Made by a program: the position numbers and the translations under genes | Notes under the pieces: generated by a model | What the model was told of the DNA's origin: nothing | What the model saw: the letters and a program-made list of their open reading frames with translations, nothing else | Databases searched by the model: none | DNA from: Anagrus nilaparvatae | Taxonomy: Eukaryota > Arthropoda > Insecta > Hymenoptera > Mymaridae | Reading direction: 5' to 3' | DNA length: 64,000 nt | Assembly (NCBI GenBank): GCA_022575985.1 | Contig: JAKSXM010000272.1 | Location: forward strand, 24,300,501 to 24,364,500 | Shown here: positions 35,009 through 46,749 of the stretch, piece by piece | Layout: every line of letters starts with the position of its first letter | Position numbering within the stretch: position 1 is the stretch's first letter

Positions 35009-37086
35009 TCAAGCCGACATATTCTGCTTAGCGCGCTCGACTTTGTAGACAGCACCACCACCACCTCGATGCGAAGAATTCGAAGGTCCTGGAGATAACA
35101 AAGCCTGACAACCTTGCGGAAGACCATGCGACACTCTATGAACCGAAACCAGTATTACTGAAGGAGATACATCGTTCCCGGGCACAAAAATACCACGTCG
35201 ATTATTCCGTGGAGTGTGTTGCACACCCGCAACATTCAAATCATTTACTTTAATATTTCTGTCCTCATTTACTCTCTCATTTTGTTCTACATTCACATCA
35301 TTTCTCGTAGATGCTCGAGTCAGTATACGACGAGGATTATGGGTTTTCCCCAATGCTTTGTCTTTCGAACCCATAATTACACTAAAATAATTCAGAAAGC
35401 TTCCTTGGGTGTAAAAGATCCCGGTTGATGCAGCAGATTTATCAGAACTAAAGCTTCTTACATAGGTTTTCTTCTTAAATATTACTTTCTTCAATTTTAA
35501 AAGTCTTAAAGGTTTGTTGTATGATTTCTTTGATAGCCACTTAGTTTTACGACTTTCTTTACCATTTTGTTTAGCAGAATAATAATAAACCCATTCTCCA
35601 AAAAATGCTACTAAAGCAATGCTCCAACCTACTATTAAAACTGCTATAAGAATAAATAATAACGCATTATCATCATCTTCAGAATATTTACTTTCAATTG
35701 TATTACTTTTGCTCCAATCATCTGCTTCTGACATCCATTTTGTAATTAATCCAGCCGCATTTAAGAATGTTAAAATTTTTAAATAATTCTTGGTGTAAGG
35801 TGAATTTATTTCAAAAAATGATCCCAAATATAAATCTGGTAACTCAATATCAATAATATTTTTAATCAAATATTTTTAATCAAAGGAATCATTCGAGATT
35901 CATATTTTAAGACAGTTGAATTTAAAACAATATCAGAGGCAAAAAATAAAGAAAAACACGTAACTATAAATAGAATAATTTTTGATTGTATATTATTAAA
36001 TTGGCCTTCTGGTACCGACAACCCCAATAAAAGCTTAAATGTATTAAAAATAGACCATTCAGGATTGTTATGAATTTTCATGATATATATTGATAGCATA
36101 ATTAGAATTATAACAGCAACGAGCAATCCAAAGTTGTAGAAGGCATCCCAAGAAAATTTCAAATTTTTTTCATGTACTAATGGTACAATGGCTACAAGTC
36201 TTTCAAATTGAAGCATTATACCCTCTAGTACATTCAAAGTTATAAAATAATCATACGCCAGCATTAAATTTAAATTGTTATCAGACATAGTATTTAGATA
36301 CACTGTAGGTGATAAAGTTGGAATAAATTCAGCTGAAGCATTTACAGATTTAAGAAAATAATTAAACTGTCGAAAAAGACCAACGAAATATTTACCAATT
36401 GGTGTTTTAGAATCTAAATAACAAACTGGCCAACAATAAACAAGAACACCTGTTCTCAATGCATATTGATGCATATTGCTTAATTTGTTAGGAAATAATG
36501 GTACATTGCTAATCATGTAGTTTTTAATTACAAATTCGTTGTTGAAAGGGTTAAAATAGATAATTTGACTGTTATCATTTTTCATGCTAATTTGCAATAC
36601 TGTAAAATCTATGAAATTAAATTCCCACGCTTTTTTCAAAATTCCATAAATGTATTCCTTTGGAACAAAATTGCTGAATAAAACAATTAAGCATTTCAGC
36701 CTTGAGGTGTAAAATAGTGAAGATATTAATAGCTCAAAATTTGGTATCCATTGTTGCAAGTTTTTTTCTTCCGAGCTAGAATAATCCATTAGCATAACAT
36801 GTAGATACGAAGATATATTATTGTTGTACATAAAATATTTCCCTTCTTCAAGTCCAACAGTTTCTGGTACGTAATAGTCATTGATTAATGTTACAGCAAA
36901 ATTATTTGTTAATTTTCCCAACAATAACTGATTTTTTGTAGATGACTGATTTTTTGAATGTACAGTTATAAGGTTAGGATTTACTTCAGCTTTTATATTA
37001 TTGATAAGTCGATCAATTACCTGCGAACACTGGACATTTATGATAAACTGGTATACTAATAAAAATATTGCAATCGAAAACTTCAT
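35009..37086 (-). pseudogene. divergent ionotropic receptor (IR)-like gene, copy A, broken
   Basis: Paralogue of 51354-53648, about 95% identical over the first 400 residues. The frame from 37086 encodes a signal peptide (MKFSIAIFLLVYQFIINVQC), the extracellular N-terminal region, the first membrane helix, the pore stretch and the second helix. It then stops at 35866-35868. The frame resumes just after and runs to 35009 through the third membrane helix and a long tail. Compared with copy B, a net 226 nt is missing at about 35856-35878, removing most of the second ligand-binding lobe (about residues 405-486 of copy B). A perfect 14-bp tandem duplication, ATATTTTTAATCAA at 35856-35869 and 35870-35883, sits at the junction. 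Without it the loss would be an in-frame 80 codons. The rest is well preserved, so decay is recent. A truncated product cannot be excluded. Confidence 0.85.
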
Positions 37087-37930
37087 TATAGTAATTTAGC
37101 CCAGATTTATTAATTTTAAATAGTATAAATTTTATAAAATTTTTCACGTTTTATTTATAAAATTATGAAAACATGATTTGAAAAAAGAAATTCTTTTATC
37201 TAGTTGTCTCGCTCCTTATCTTGTAACAATTATTAGATTTGGCGTATTGATTAAATAACATTTATAACTGCAAAAAAATTAATTGTAATTTGTAAATAAT
37301 TTAATTTTAGGTAAACGAAGTGTTGTATTGATAACGAAGTTGAATATTGTGCCCAGGATATTCAAAGAAAGAAACGATATCAAGAGTAAAGGCTTCCGAA
37401 TCTTCAGAAAGATTATTTGTTGCATTTATATGAGTTCTCTTGTGCAAAGAATATTGATTGAAATATGCATTTTACAAGAAAGCATCTATAAGATAGGAAT
37501 TATTGTAAAATACGTGCAAAATTTGTGGTAAAAGTTATCGTTAAGACAACTTAAGTTCACACTACATTCAGTACTTGATTTTAAAACTAAATATAATTAT
37601 AATTATTATTTTTAATGAGATCGTCGTTGTTGTTGGAATCTACTCTTGGATTAAGTTGAATGATTTTTAGTTGTTACAATCTTTTTCTTTCCTTTAAATT
37701 GATCTATATAATGAATTCATTCCGATTACCTTTAAATTATAAAAAGGAAAATTATTATTTGGTGATTATTATTTTGAGACGATTTAAAATTAAATATTTT
37801 TTTATAAATGTTAAGGTCTCCAAAATAGCAAGAATTTCGTTAAAATTTCATTAAATAAATTTATGAGACGCAAAGGATCAATCTTCGATTTTGAATTTAT
37901 TGAGTTTATGACAATTTTTTTTTTTAATAT
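37087..37930 (-). other. 5' flank of receptor copy A
   Basis: Homologous to 53649-54570, so the duplication includes at least 0.85 kb of upstream DNA and presumably the promoter. The sequence is AT-rich with no clear core promoter. Homology stops near TTAATATATG, where copy B is interrupted by a repeat. Confidence 0.6.
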
Positions 37931-38395
37931 ATGAAAGATGAAACTCAATTTAAAATAAAATTTAACTGAGTACGTATAAAATACTGCCAATTCGAGTAAT
38001 ACCAATTGCGACAGTAAAATTTTATCATATTTAGAAGATATTTCACTTTTAATCAAATTTTCAAAAATTTTGTTTTCCCCATAAATAGTGAAAATTGAAT
38101 ATCACCAAAAGTACGATAGCTGAGTCGCAAAACTATGGCCTATGTTACCCGCAGACTTTTTTTCTTTATTTTGAAACTGGTTTTATGTGATTTCGTTCAT
38201 TGTTTCGACCCTGATGATGGGACACATACACAGACACACAAATAAATTTTTAAATATATTTAGTAGTTAGATTTAAGACCAAAGAATACAAATTTTCAAT
38301 TTTCAACGTCTTGGAGCAATTCAAATGTTAACTTTAGATTTTTTTAAAATTCATAAACTTGGGATTTTTCTAGCAGATTCAGATGATACAACGTA

Positions 38396-39245
38396 CAACG
38401 TACATTCACTTAGAAAGGGCTAATTTATAAAGAAGTATAAATAAAAACTTATAACCGGTTTGTGTAAACACAACCTAAATGCATGGAACATGTTTACTTC
38501 CAAATGAGGACTAGATATAATACAAATGTTACTCAACATTACAATACAATTTTCTATTGTTGTAATTTGTAATTATCACCTTACTAGTTGTTAAGATTCT
38601 AAACCCAAACTATTTTTATTCCCTAAACCTGAATTATTATAAGTCCCTGAACCTGAATTATTCCAAGTCCCTAAATCGATATTATTCTAAGTCCATAAAC
38701 CTGTATTATCCTAAGTCCTTAAGCCCAGATTTTTCAAAGTCTTTTATAAGTATTTTATTTATTTATATATACTTACCTAATTATTCTAAGTCTTATTTGA
38801 CCCCCCCTCTTAAATAGGACAAATTTGACCCTCCCCCCTTAAATAGGACAAATTTGACCCCCCCCCCTTAAATAGGACAAATTTGACCCCCCCCCCTTAA
38901 TTTTCAAGTTATGAAGTACCCCCTCCCTATAAACATGTTCCATGTTAAAAAAAGAGGGGTGAAAAATTGAAGTATACAAGGAGGGACCAAAAATTGGCGT
39001 TTAAAGAGGAATTTGCGGGTCAAATAGAATAATTAAACTGTGTGGACTTACATGGATTGTTCTCCAAGTGTCTCCCTCGGATTTTCTTCACCTTTAGAAA
39101 TTTAATAGAGTTTCAAAAAATATTTCACGCGCATATATTCTTTCGAGCTAAATATTGCTAGGAAAAAATCGATTTGAAAGCTGACCTTGAAAAACACAGG
39201 AACTTGATATCACACTGTAATTTAAAAGACTTCTTAGAAAAAATG
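38396..39245 (+). repeat. locus duplicated at 63668-63965 (filled site)
   Basis: ACGTACATTCACTTAGAAAG...AAGTATAAATAAAA and the sequence after the MITE (AAGAGGGGTGAAAAATTG..., GTGTGGACTTACA, GTGTCTCCCTCGGATTTTC) are contiguous at 63668-63965, apart from the inserted element here. Confidence 0.75.
38446..38950 (+). mobile_element. CATGGAACATG-family MITE, copy 3
   Basis: The left end is ACTTATAACCGGTTTGTG followed by CACAACC and GCATGGAACATGTTTAC. The right end is CCCTATAAACATGTTCCATG followed by TT. The interior has two short tandem arrays: about five ~23-bp units of the ATTATTCTAAGTCCCTAAAC type, and four ~28-bp units of TTAAATAGGACAAATTTGAC with C-tracts. The homologous locus at 63668-63965 lacks it, which fixes the ends. 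There is no coding capacity. Confidence 0.8.
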
Positions 39246-39856
39246 TGAAAAAAAAATTTAACACTAAAAAAAAATATTTTTGACCAACAAAAGACTAAAT
39301 ATTTTAATTTAATTTATATACCTTTTTAAAATTAGTTAACGTTATTAATAATAATTAATTTTTCTTAACTTTATTCAAAAAATCAAAAAAAAATACAAAA
39401 CGAGTCGATTATTGATAAGCCGAAACTCAGCTGATGCGTTCTAGAATGGGTTTGTAAAATAAAGAGTTCGCATGCACTGAAATTTAATTAAATTTCACAT
39501 TTTAACCTTAAAAATTATAAAAAAATGAATAATTTTAGTTATTCAAGAATTGCGTTTTAAAAATATTAAATAAGTATAATTTAATATTGATTGTCTTTTT
39601 CTATATTATTTTGTGCAAATAAAAGTAATTTTTACATGAAATATTTGCATTTCTATTTATTTATAATAGTTCATTCATTATTTTATTTATTTTATTTTAT
39701 TTATTTTAATATTTTCATACATGTGAAAATTTATCGGCCATATACTACCCTTTACAGTTGTAGATATACAGTTTGATTGGTCTAGTTGTACTTTATTTGA
39801 ACTAAAACTATAAAATTTAATAAATATAGCTTAAAATTTGAAAGTTATATATAAAC

Positions 39857-41057
39857 TCGTGATGGACGAGACCGAGACGAGACGAGATTTTGGGTCAGTC
39901 TCGTCTCGGTCTCGAAAATTTTCAAAAATTGAGGTCTCGACTCGGTCTCGACTCGGTCTCGTCTCGATTTTCGAGACAGTCTCGAAAAAAACTTAAGTTA
40001 TCTCTATGTGCATTTAAAAATGTATATTGCGATATTTTAGGCATTTAAACTGGTTAACCTTATTATTTTCTGATTGTAGATCATTTTTCATTTCCGGTGA
40101 CAATTTAATAATAAAAAAAATAATTTGTTTATAACAATTGTTTAAATTTTTATCTTTCTCTAATGCCCTGTTATTGTTAATTCATCCAAGTTTAATGCTG
40201 AAACGGCGCCAACGAAGAAATATAATTTTACATAATTCTTCAAAAGTATTTTTTTTTTTTATTAATATGCATAAAAATATACCAGATCAAATATTTCACA
40301 ATATCAATAATTAATCAAGACAAATAATTTTCATGAATATTAGATAAATTTAATAACCATGATAACATTTTTGGGATAAATTTTTTTATATTTAGCATGT
40401 AGTAAAAGGAAATTAACACCCACCTCGCAAAGGACTTAAAATTAAATTGCTATATTTTTACAAAACATGAAATTATGTCAATTTTAAAAATTAAATATAA
40501 AATTATATAATTATATTCATTTTTCTATCTATTATAATAGCGAATTTATTTATACCTGTTCAATATTATTTTGATAAAGTTATTTATTACCTCTTTTATA
40601 ACTTTATTATTCTAAATAATCAAATATTTTTTTTATTTATTATGAAGAATTTTTTAATTGTAATTCGTTAAATGAATTTATGATTTAAGTTGAACTGTTT
40701 AAAAATATAAAATTTTTATTAGGGCAGCTGCGAACTTTATAGCAAAAATTAATAATTCCATTTTTTTTAGGATACATAATAATAATAATTATTAATTATC
40801 TTACATTCGTATTAGTACTGAAATTTTTTTATTTCATTTTGTTTGTCAAAAGTTTGATCCTACCATGAATATACATTTATTAGGTATGCAATAAAAGCTT
40901 ACGTAAGACTTCTTTGTACTTAAATTTAAATTTGTCATATAAATTATTTTTCAAAAAAAATTTCGAGACCGAGACGAGACCGAGAGTCTCGGTGCGGTAA
41001 TCTCGCCTCGTCTCGAAAAATTGTTGCTTTGTCTCGACTCGGTCTCGTCCATAACTA
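39857..41057. mobile_element. non-autonomous hAT element with 8-bp target duplication
   Basis: The ends TCGTGATGGACGAGACCGAG (39857) and, on the other strand, TAGTTATGGACGAGACCGAG (41057) form terminal inverted repeats. They are flanked by a perfect 8-bp direct repeat, ATATAAAC, at 39849-39856 and 41058-41065, as produced by hAT transposases. Subterminal regions are packed with GAGACGAGAC / GTCTCGACTCGGTCTCG repeats, as expected for transposase binding arrays. The ~900-bp centre is AT-rich and has no open frame, so it depends on a transposase encoded elsewhere. Confidence 0.9.
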
Positions 41058-41599
41058 ATATAAACATATAATAAATTAATTAAATTTTATATTATATACA
41101 TTTGATTTATATTCATAAAATAAATAAACAATTAATGTACAACTTAGTTTAATTCAGTAAATATAAGAAAATCTAGATCAAAATGCAATATTCAATAGTA
41201 CTTTTTACTGTACATGGTTTGTAATCTAAACTTTAGAGCGTTTCCGTTATATTGTTAATTTTTACCTACACATATTTAAAATTTCAAGAACAAAATTCTA
41301 ACCTTTAAACTTTTTTTTTTTTTTTTATTAAGAAGATTATCGTACAAGATTGTACAAAAATTTTGAAGTACATTTGAAAATTTAATAATTTGCTTAGACA
41401 TGTTTAAAATTTTATAATAAGTAACAATATTAATCAACAAATTTTTCAAGAAAAATTTTGAATTTGGAAAAAAAAGGTTATAGGAGTGAAAAAGGGAACA
41501 CAGATTAAGAGGGGAGACTAAGATTGATTTGGAATGGAAAGAGGATAATTTGTTTATTACTTATTTATTTATATCATCCAATTAGTACTGACGTAGACC

Positions 41600-41870
41600 C
41601 TTGTTTTGCAGATATTTTTTTACTCATACTGGTCGATGAAATTTTCAAATGGGTGTACAAACGTTTTTTGGGTCGCTGAATACAAATCTGATATTCGTTT
41701 TTACTGGAGACGGTCCAGTTGCCCACAATAAAAAATTTTAGGTTATGTCTTGCGGATATTTTATTATTACTTGTGATATGTTATGTTACTTGTGTTTTTT
41801 TAAGTTGCTGAACACGAATATGACATCTATTTTTGTATAAAATGCTCCAGTTTCTTACAATAAAAATCGT
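41600..41870. mobile_element. decayed relative of the 27735-29028 fold-back element
   Basis: TTTTTTGGGTCGCTGAATAC, then TTTACTGGAGACGGTCCAGTT, and again TTTAAGTTGCTGAACACGAA resemble the GGGTCGCTGAACACG modules of the copy A element. The ends are not resolved. Confidence 0.45.
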
Positions 41871-42028
41871 CCGAAAATTCGCAGAAATTAATTAAAGTCT
41901 GTTAATTTATAGGAAACTTTAGCAGATTTAATTTGAATTCAGTTTCCGAATTTTTTAACTGTTAAGTCTCAATTTAACGAGGTGCCACTTAGAATCAATT
42001 GTTTAAAAATTATAAAAAAATGATTAAT

Positions 42029-42370
42029 TAGACTGAGCGAAGCTCTGAGCTTAGTCTATTCCCTCGAAATAATGTCGAGTTTGTAACCACGATAACTCTT
42101 TAATGACATTGCCAATTGACTTCAAAATTTCACAGATGACCTCAATTGAGACAAAGAGGATCTGATTAAATTTGTGGCTCATTGGGTATGCACGTTTCGG
42201 AATAATACCGAAAAGACTTAATGCTAATCAAAAAATTATATTTTAAAAAATTTTTCTAAACGATAAATCTTAAACAATATTGCCGATTGACTTCAAAATT
42301 TCACAGATGATCTCAAATGAGACAAAGACGAACTGATTAAATTTCTAACCCATTTGGTACACACGATAAA
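42029..42370 (+). repeat. two ~171-bp direct repeats
   Basis: GCCAATTGACTTCAAAATTT at 42111 recurs as GCCGATTGACTTCAAAATTT at 42282. Both are followed by CACAGATGA, GAGACAAAGA, TGATTAAATTT, CCCATTTGGTA/GCTCATTGGGTA and CACG. Just upstream is a small GAGCGAAGCTC hairpin (about 42034-42044). Confidence 0.65.
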
Positions 42371-42529
42371 AAATAATAGAGAAAAAACTAACTCCACATA
42401 AAAAATAGCATTTTTTTAAATTTTATATGGAAAATTTCAATGTTTACGAAAAAAAAAAAAATTTTTAACATTATCTAGGGATATTAAAGAAAATTTAAAA
42501 ACATTTTAATAAAAAATAATATCGATTAT

Positions 42530-43080
42530 ATCACTCGCTTAATAAATTTTCATTTTTTTTACCAAAAATATTTTCCAATTTTCCAAGATAGCGAACCCAA
42601 AATATATCGGAATAAACATTTTACATTGCCTAAAGGGTTTTCAGATTGAAAAAAACATTTTTCTCGATAAAAATTTTCATTTTTTTGACCCAGTATATTT
42701 TCCGATTTTCCAAGACAGCGGACCAAAAAAAAATATCAGAATAAGCTTTTAGTATTGTCGGAGGGGTTATTGAAGTCGAGAAAAACGATTTTATTAATGA
42801 AATTTTTCTTTATTTAGCCCCAGCATATTTTCCAATTTTACAATATGGCGGGCCAAAAAAATAAAAATAGAAAATTTATACATTATCTGAGGATTTTCGA
42901 TGTTGAGAAAATCATTTTCATGAATAAAAATTTTAATTTTTTTCGCCTTAGCATATTTTACAATTTTCCAAGATCTCACACTAAAAACATGTCAGAATAA
43001 GCTTTTTACATTGTCTGAGGGTTTTCAAGGTCGTGAAAAACTATTTTATTATTGAAATTTTTCATTATTTTGCCATTTAT
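42530..43080 (+). repeat. ~128-bp tandem repeat, about 4 diverged units
   Basis: The anchor block TTTTCCAATTTTCCAAGATA recurs near 42571, 42698, 42828 and 42956. Each is followed by an ATATCRGAATAAGCTTT-like block, a TTGTCTGAGGGTTTTC-like block and an AAAAATTTTCATTTTTTT-like block. Units are strongly diverged, so this is an old array. Confidence 0.65.
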
Positions 43081-43139
43081 TTAAGGAAAAAAAGATATTT
43101 ATTCACCAACTTTATATGATTAGATTCTTTTCTATTTTA

Positions 43140-43400
43140 TAAAACCCTTGAAAACTGTAAATAGCAAAATCTACTAAACACAGTTTTTGACCTAAGAATT
43201 GAAATTTTATCAATACAAATGATATTTTTCATTAAGGAATGAATACAAGGAGAAAAATAAATTGATTTTAAAAATAAATTTATTATTTTTCAATGAAATT
43301 AAAGCAAATAATGAATATTATTACTCAAATTTCTCTTAAAAAGAATTGAAATTCTATTGAAATAAACCAGTATCTGAACATAAAATATACATTATTCACT
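43140..43400. mobile_element. relic related to the palindromic element at 55606-57122
   Basis: CCTTGAAAACTGTAAATAGC, ACACAGTTTTTGACCTAAG, AATTGAAATTTTATCAATA and GAATTGAAATTCTATTG occur in the same order as the module at 56165-56400 within the palindromic element. Confidence 0.6.
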
Positions 43401-43409
43401 AAAGATAGT

Positions 43410-44231
43410 TCAGAATTTGATTTTTTTGATATTATTTGTTAATATTTAACTAAAAAATGGATAATTATTAATGTAGAAACATCGCTGGAAAATTAAAAAA
43501 AAAAATTAAACTTTTATCATTAGACTAAAACAGAGAAACAAAGAATTGAAAATTTTAAGTCGTTTAGGTACAGGATCATTTTCTTATGCACCGTTTATAC
43601 CATTTAAAATTCGGTCGTTCATGTACTGATGCAAAAAACATGTCGTGAATATCACTTAATTTCACAAAATAAAGTGCTAATTGAAATAAAACTTTTTTTG
43701 TTAGTAAATTAGTAAAGATTAAAACAATTAAAAACAAAATTTTTACCATTCATAAAATTATTTATTAAATATTTCACATTTAATAAAAGAAAATCCTTAA
43801 CCCTTCATGTACTGGTACGAATACCTTAAATTTCCGGTTTTTATCGAAAAATTGATAATTTTTTCAAAATTTTATAAAATTTTTATAAATTTACAATTTT
43901 ATCGTAAAATTACCGGAATTGTTTTTAACAATGTACGTTTATAAATTTACAAAAGGATTTCTTAGGTAATAAAAAACGATTTTAAATAAATTAATTACCC
44001 AAAATAAAAGTAAATAATTAAAATGAATTATTACTGTAATTAAAAATTAATTTGAAATTTCACAATTTCATAATTTATAAGGAGAAAATATTCTTAAAAT
44101 TATAATTTTCAAAACAAAAAATTAAAATGAAAAAAATTTTGCCAAATATATTATTTACGAATTTAAAATTAATTTAACTATATTTGAACACATATAATTA
44201 CATAGCTTATATTACAAATTTCAGCATCAAA
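43410..44231. other. AT-rich stretch before the Helitron gene
   Basis: No gene seen. It would contain the 5' terminus and promoter of the Helitron, but no terminal 5'-TC motif could be fixed. Confidence 0.4.
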
Positions 44232-46532
44232 ATGCCTAAAGTTACGAAAAAATCAATTAAACAACGTAATATTATGATAATATTATGTAATATTATAATA
44301 TTATAATATTATTATAATATTATGCATAGAAAATATTTAAGACAAAGAAGATTAAATGAAGCCAAAACAAATAAAATTCAGGATAATCAAAATAGTTCAT
44401 CAAATAACTTCGAATTACCAAACATATTCACGGATAAAACAATCAAAGCAGGAATTATATTTGACAAAGAATGTCAAAATATAGTCACAGAAGAATGCAT
44501 CAAATGTAACAGATCATTTTACGACATTCATACGGATAAAAATAACATCTGCACCAATTGCAAAAAATCAAACAAATTTACTGCTGATAATAATATGGAT
44601 CCGGATGCGGTACCCGATGAATTATGCGATTTAAGTTATATAGAACAAATGTTGATAGCAAGAATACATCCGATAATTACAATTTACAGAATTAAAGGAA
44701 ATCAGTATTCATACTCTGGAAACATAATTAACTTTCGACAAAATATTAATGAATATATTAACAAATTACCAATACATCCAAATAATTTACCATCTACATT
44801 GATTTTTCATAATGAAACACCAAGTGGATTTAATGATTTCAAAGTGCGTTCTGATAAAATAAGAAATGCACTTGTATGGCTAAAATTAAATAATATTTAT
44901 TAAAAAGATATTGAAATAGATGAGGACCATTTACTAAATAATGGAAACATAGGTAATGAATTACAATCTTTAGAAATTAATAAGATGGAAAATCTGGACA
45001 ATAATTCTAACAAATCAGAAATTTATGATAATATATTAACTGAATCAAATATACCGAATATATAAATTATTAATGAAGATAATAGGATAAAAGAAGAATT
45101 AAATTTAAATTTCCCAACTTTAGAAAAGGATACAATTAATGAATTTATCACGGAAGGTTACATAGCTTGTGCATTTCCACATTTATTTCCTCGAGGAGTA
45201 GCAGACTTTTCACAAACTAGAGAAATCAAAGTGAATTTAGACGAATATTTCAAACATCTTTTGAAATATAAAGATAAAAGATTTGCACAAGATCCAAGAT
45301 TCAGATTTTTTGCTATGAATACCGTAATGCGACACGGAATGTTACAAAAAGCAGGAATTTACGTAAACAAAGCAAAATTACAAGAATGCACTATAGAACA
45401 GCTAAAAGATAAATTAAAAAAAGATAAAAACTTCTGGAAACATGAAATGGTTTATTCATCTAAAGTAAGGTCAACTAACAGTTATTGGTATCAACGATGT
45501 GACGAAATAATAACCATGGTCAAACAATTGAAAAAACCGACAATATTCCTTACACTTAGCGCAGCAGATTATCAATGGAATGATTTATATAAAATATTAT
45601 GTCCAAATGAAGATCCAAACAGTATAAATGACAAAAGAAGAATAGAATTAATAAGAGATAATTCATTGATAGTCGGCTACTTTTTTAAAATACGAGTGGA
45701 AAAATTTATGAGACATGTGATAAAACCTATATTTAATGTAACTGATTTTTGGTACAGATGGGAATGGCAATTTAGAGGATCCCCGCATATACATGGCATA
45801 TTATGGTTAGCAGATGCACCATCATTTGATTACAATAATTTATCGGAAGAAGAAATAAAAAAACTTTGTACATATTTTGATAACTTTTGTTTAGCTATTA
45901 ACCCAAGACATGATATAGGCGTTTCTCATCCATCTAAGGAGAATTTTTCAGATATAAAAAAGGATCAATTGACAAACGATTTAATACATTTATTAAATCG
46001 ATTGCAAAGACATACAATACATGGCAAACATTGCTTACGTTACAAATACAAATCAAATAAACTTACATGTCGTTTCAATTTTCCGCAACCTCTAAAAACA
46101 AAAAGTTGCATAGACAATTAAGATGGGTATTTCAAATATCATGCAAAACGAAATGATCCATTAATACTACGATATAATCCAATAATAACATCGATTTGGC
46201 GAGCAAATACAGATTTCTCACCGATTGTCTCTGAACAAGCATTATATTATTACATCGCCAACTACGCATCAAAGGGTGAAAAAATTTCAAAAAATTTACA
46301 GGAATGTTTGAACGAAATTTGCCATCCGATGTCAGATAATTTACGCGCAAAAACAGCAATTCAAAAATTATTTATTTCTACTTTAAATGAACGTGATTAC
46401 AGTCCACAAGATGTCATACATTTACTCATGAGTTGGCCTTTTTACCACAGTTCACGAACATATGTTACATTAATTATACAAGATGAAGAATGGAAATCAG
46501 TTAAGGTATTAATTCAATATATATCTATTTAA
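44232..46532 (+). pseudogene. Helitron Rep (HUH rolling-circle replicase) pseudogene, helicase missing
   Basis: One reading frame runs 2.3 kb without a frameshift and has in-frame stops at 44304, 44901, 45063 and 46119. The likely original start is the ATG at 44232 (MPKVTKKSIKQRN). An ATT/ATA microsatellite then introduces the first stop, and the frame reopens at 44322. In order it shows a Cys-rich zinc-binding N-terminus (CxxC pairs near 44500-44560), the Helitron-like N domain (FPHLFPRGVADF, then FFAMNTVMRHGMLQKAGIYV), the catalytic metal-binding HUH motif within FRGSPHIHGILWL (His codons at 45786 and 45792), and the Tyr/Lys signature in ALYYYIANYASKGEK near 46240-46285. It ends at LIIQDEEWKSVKVLIQYISI with no Pif1-type helicase or Walker A motif. 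A full protein is usually well over 1,000 residues. It is therefore a truncated, dead copy that decayed by point mutation. Confidence 0.92.
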
Positions 46533-46593
46533 AATGTATAAATATTAATTGTTAAAGATAAATAGTATTTATCGGTCTTTACGGACTAGTATT

Positions 46594-46695
46594 ATTATTC
46601 ATCAATACAAATGAATGTAATTGATGAATAATATTTAAACTGCTTTATTGTTAATGAGTCGCCCATAGCGTGTATCGCATTAACAGCAGTTTAAA
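46594..46695. repeat. two consecutive hairpins after the Helitron remnant
   Basis: Hairpin 1 is ATTATTCATCAAT (46594-46606) against ATTGATGAATAAT (46620-46632), 13 bp perfect. Hairpin 2 is TTTAAACTGCT plus TGTTAATG (46634-46656) against CATTAACAGCAGTTTAAA (46678-46695), with a GC-richer loop. Helitrons carry a short 3' terminator hairpin before CTRR. These could be that end, but a CTRR terminus with an A/T host junction was not clear. Confidence 0.55.
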
Positions 46696-46749
46696 AAATT
46701 TTTCTAAATTAAAAATAAATTTTTAATTTAATTTTTATTTTGTTTCTTA

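Larger units (their letters stand above)
27340..37930. repeat. segmental duplication, copy A
   Basis: Direct-orientation homologue of 48265-54570. Matching blocks in order are 27370-27730 with 48270-48600 and 48880-48900; 29040-29470 with 48905-48960 and 50960-51295; and 34957-37930 with 51297-54570. Differences are mostly private insertions: copy A has the fold-back element at 27735-29028 and about 5.5 kb at 29476-34956; copy B has elements at 48606-48879 and 48965-50956. Confidence 0.85.
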
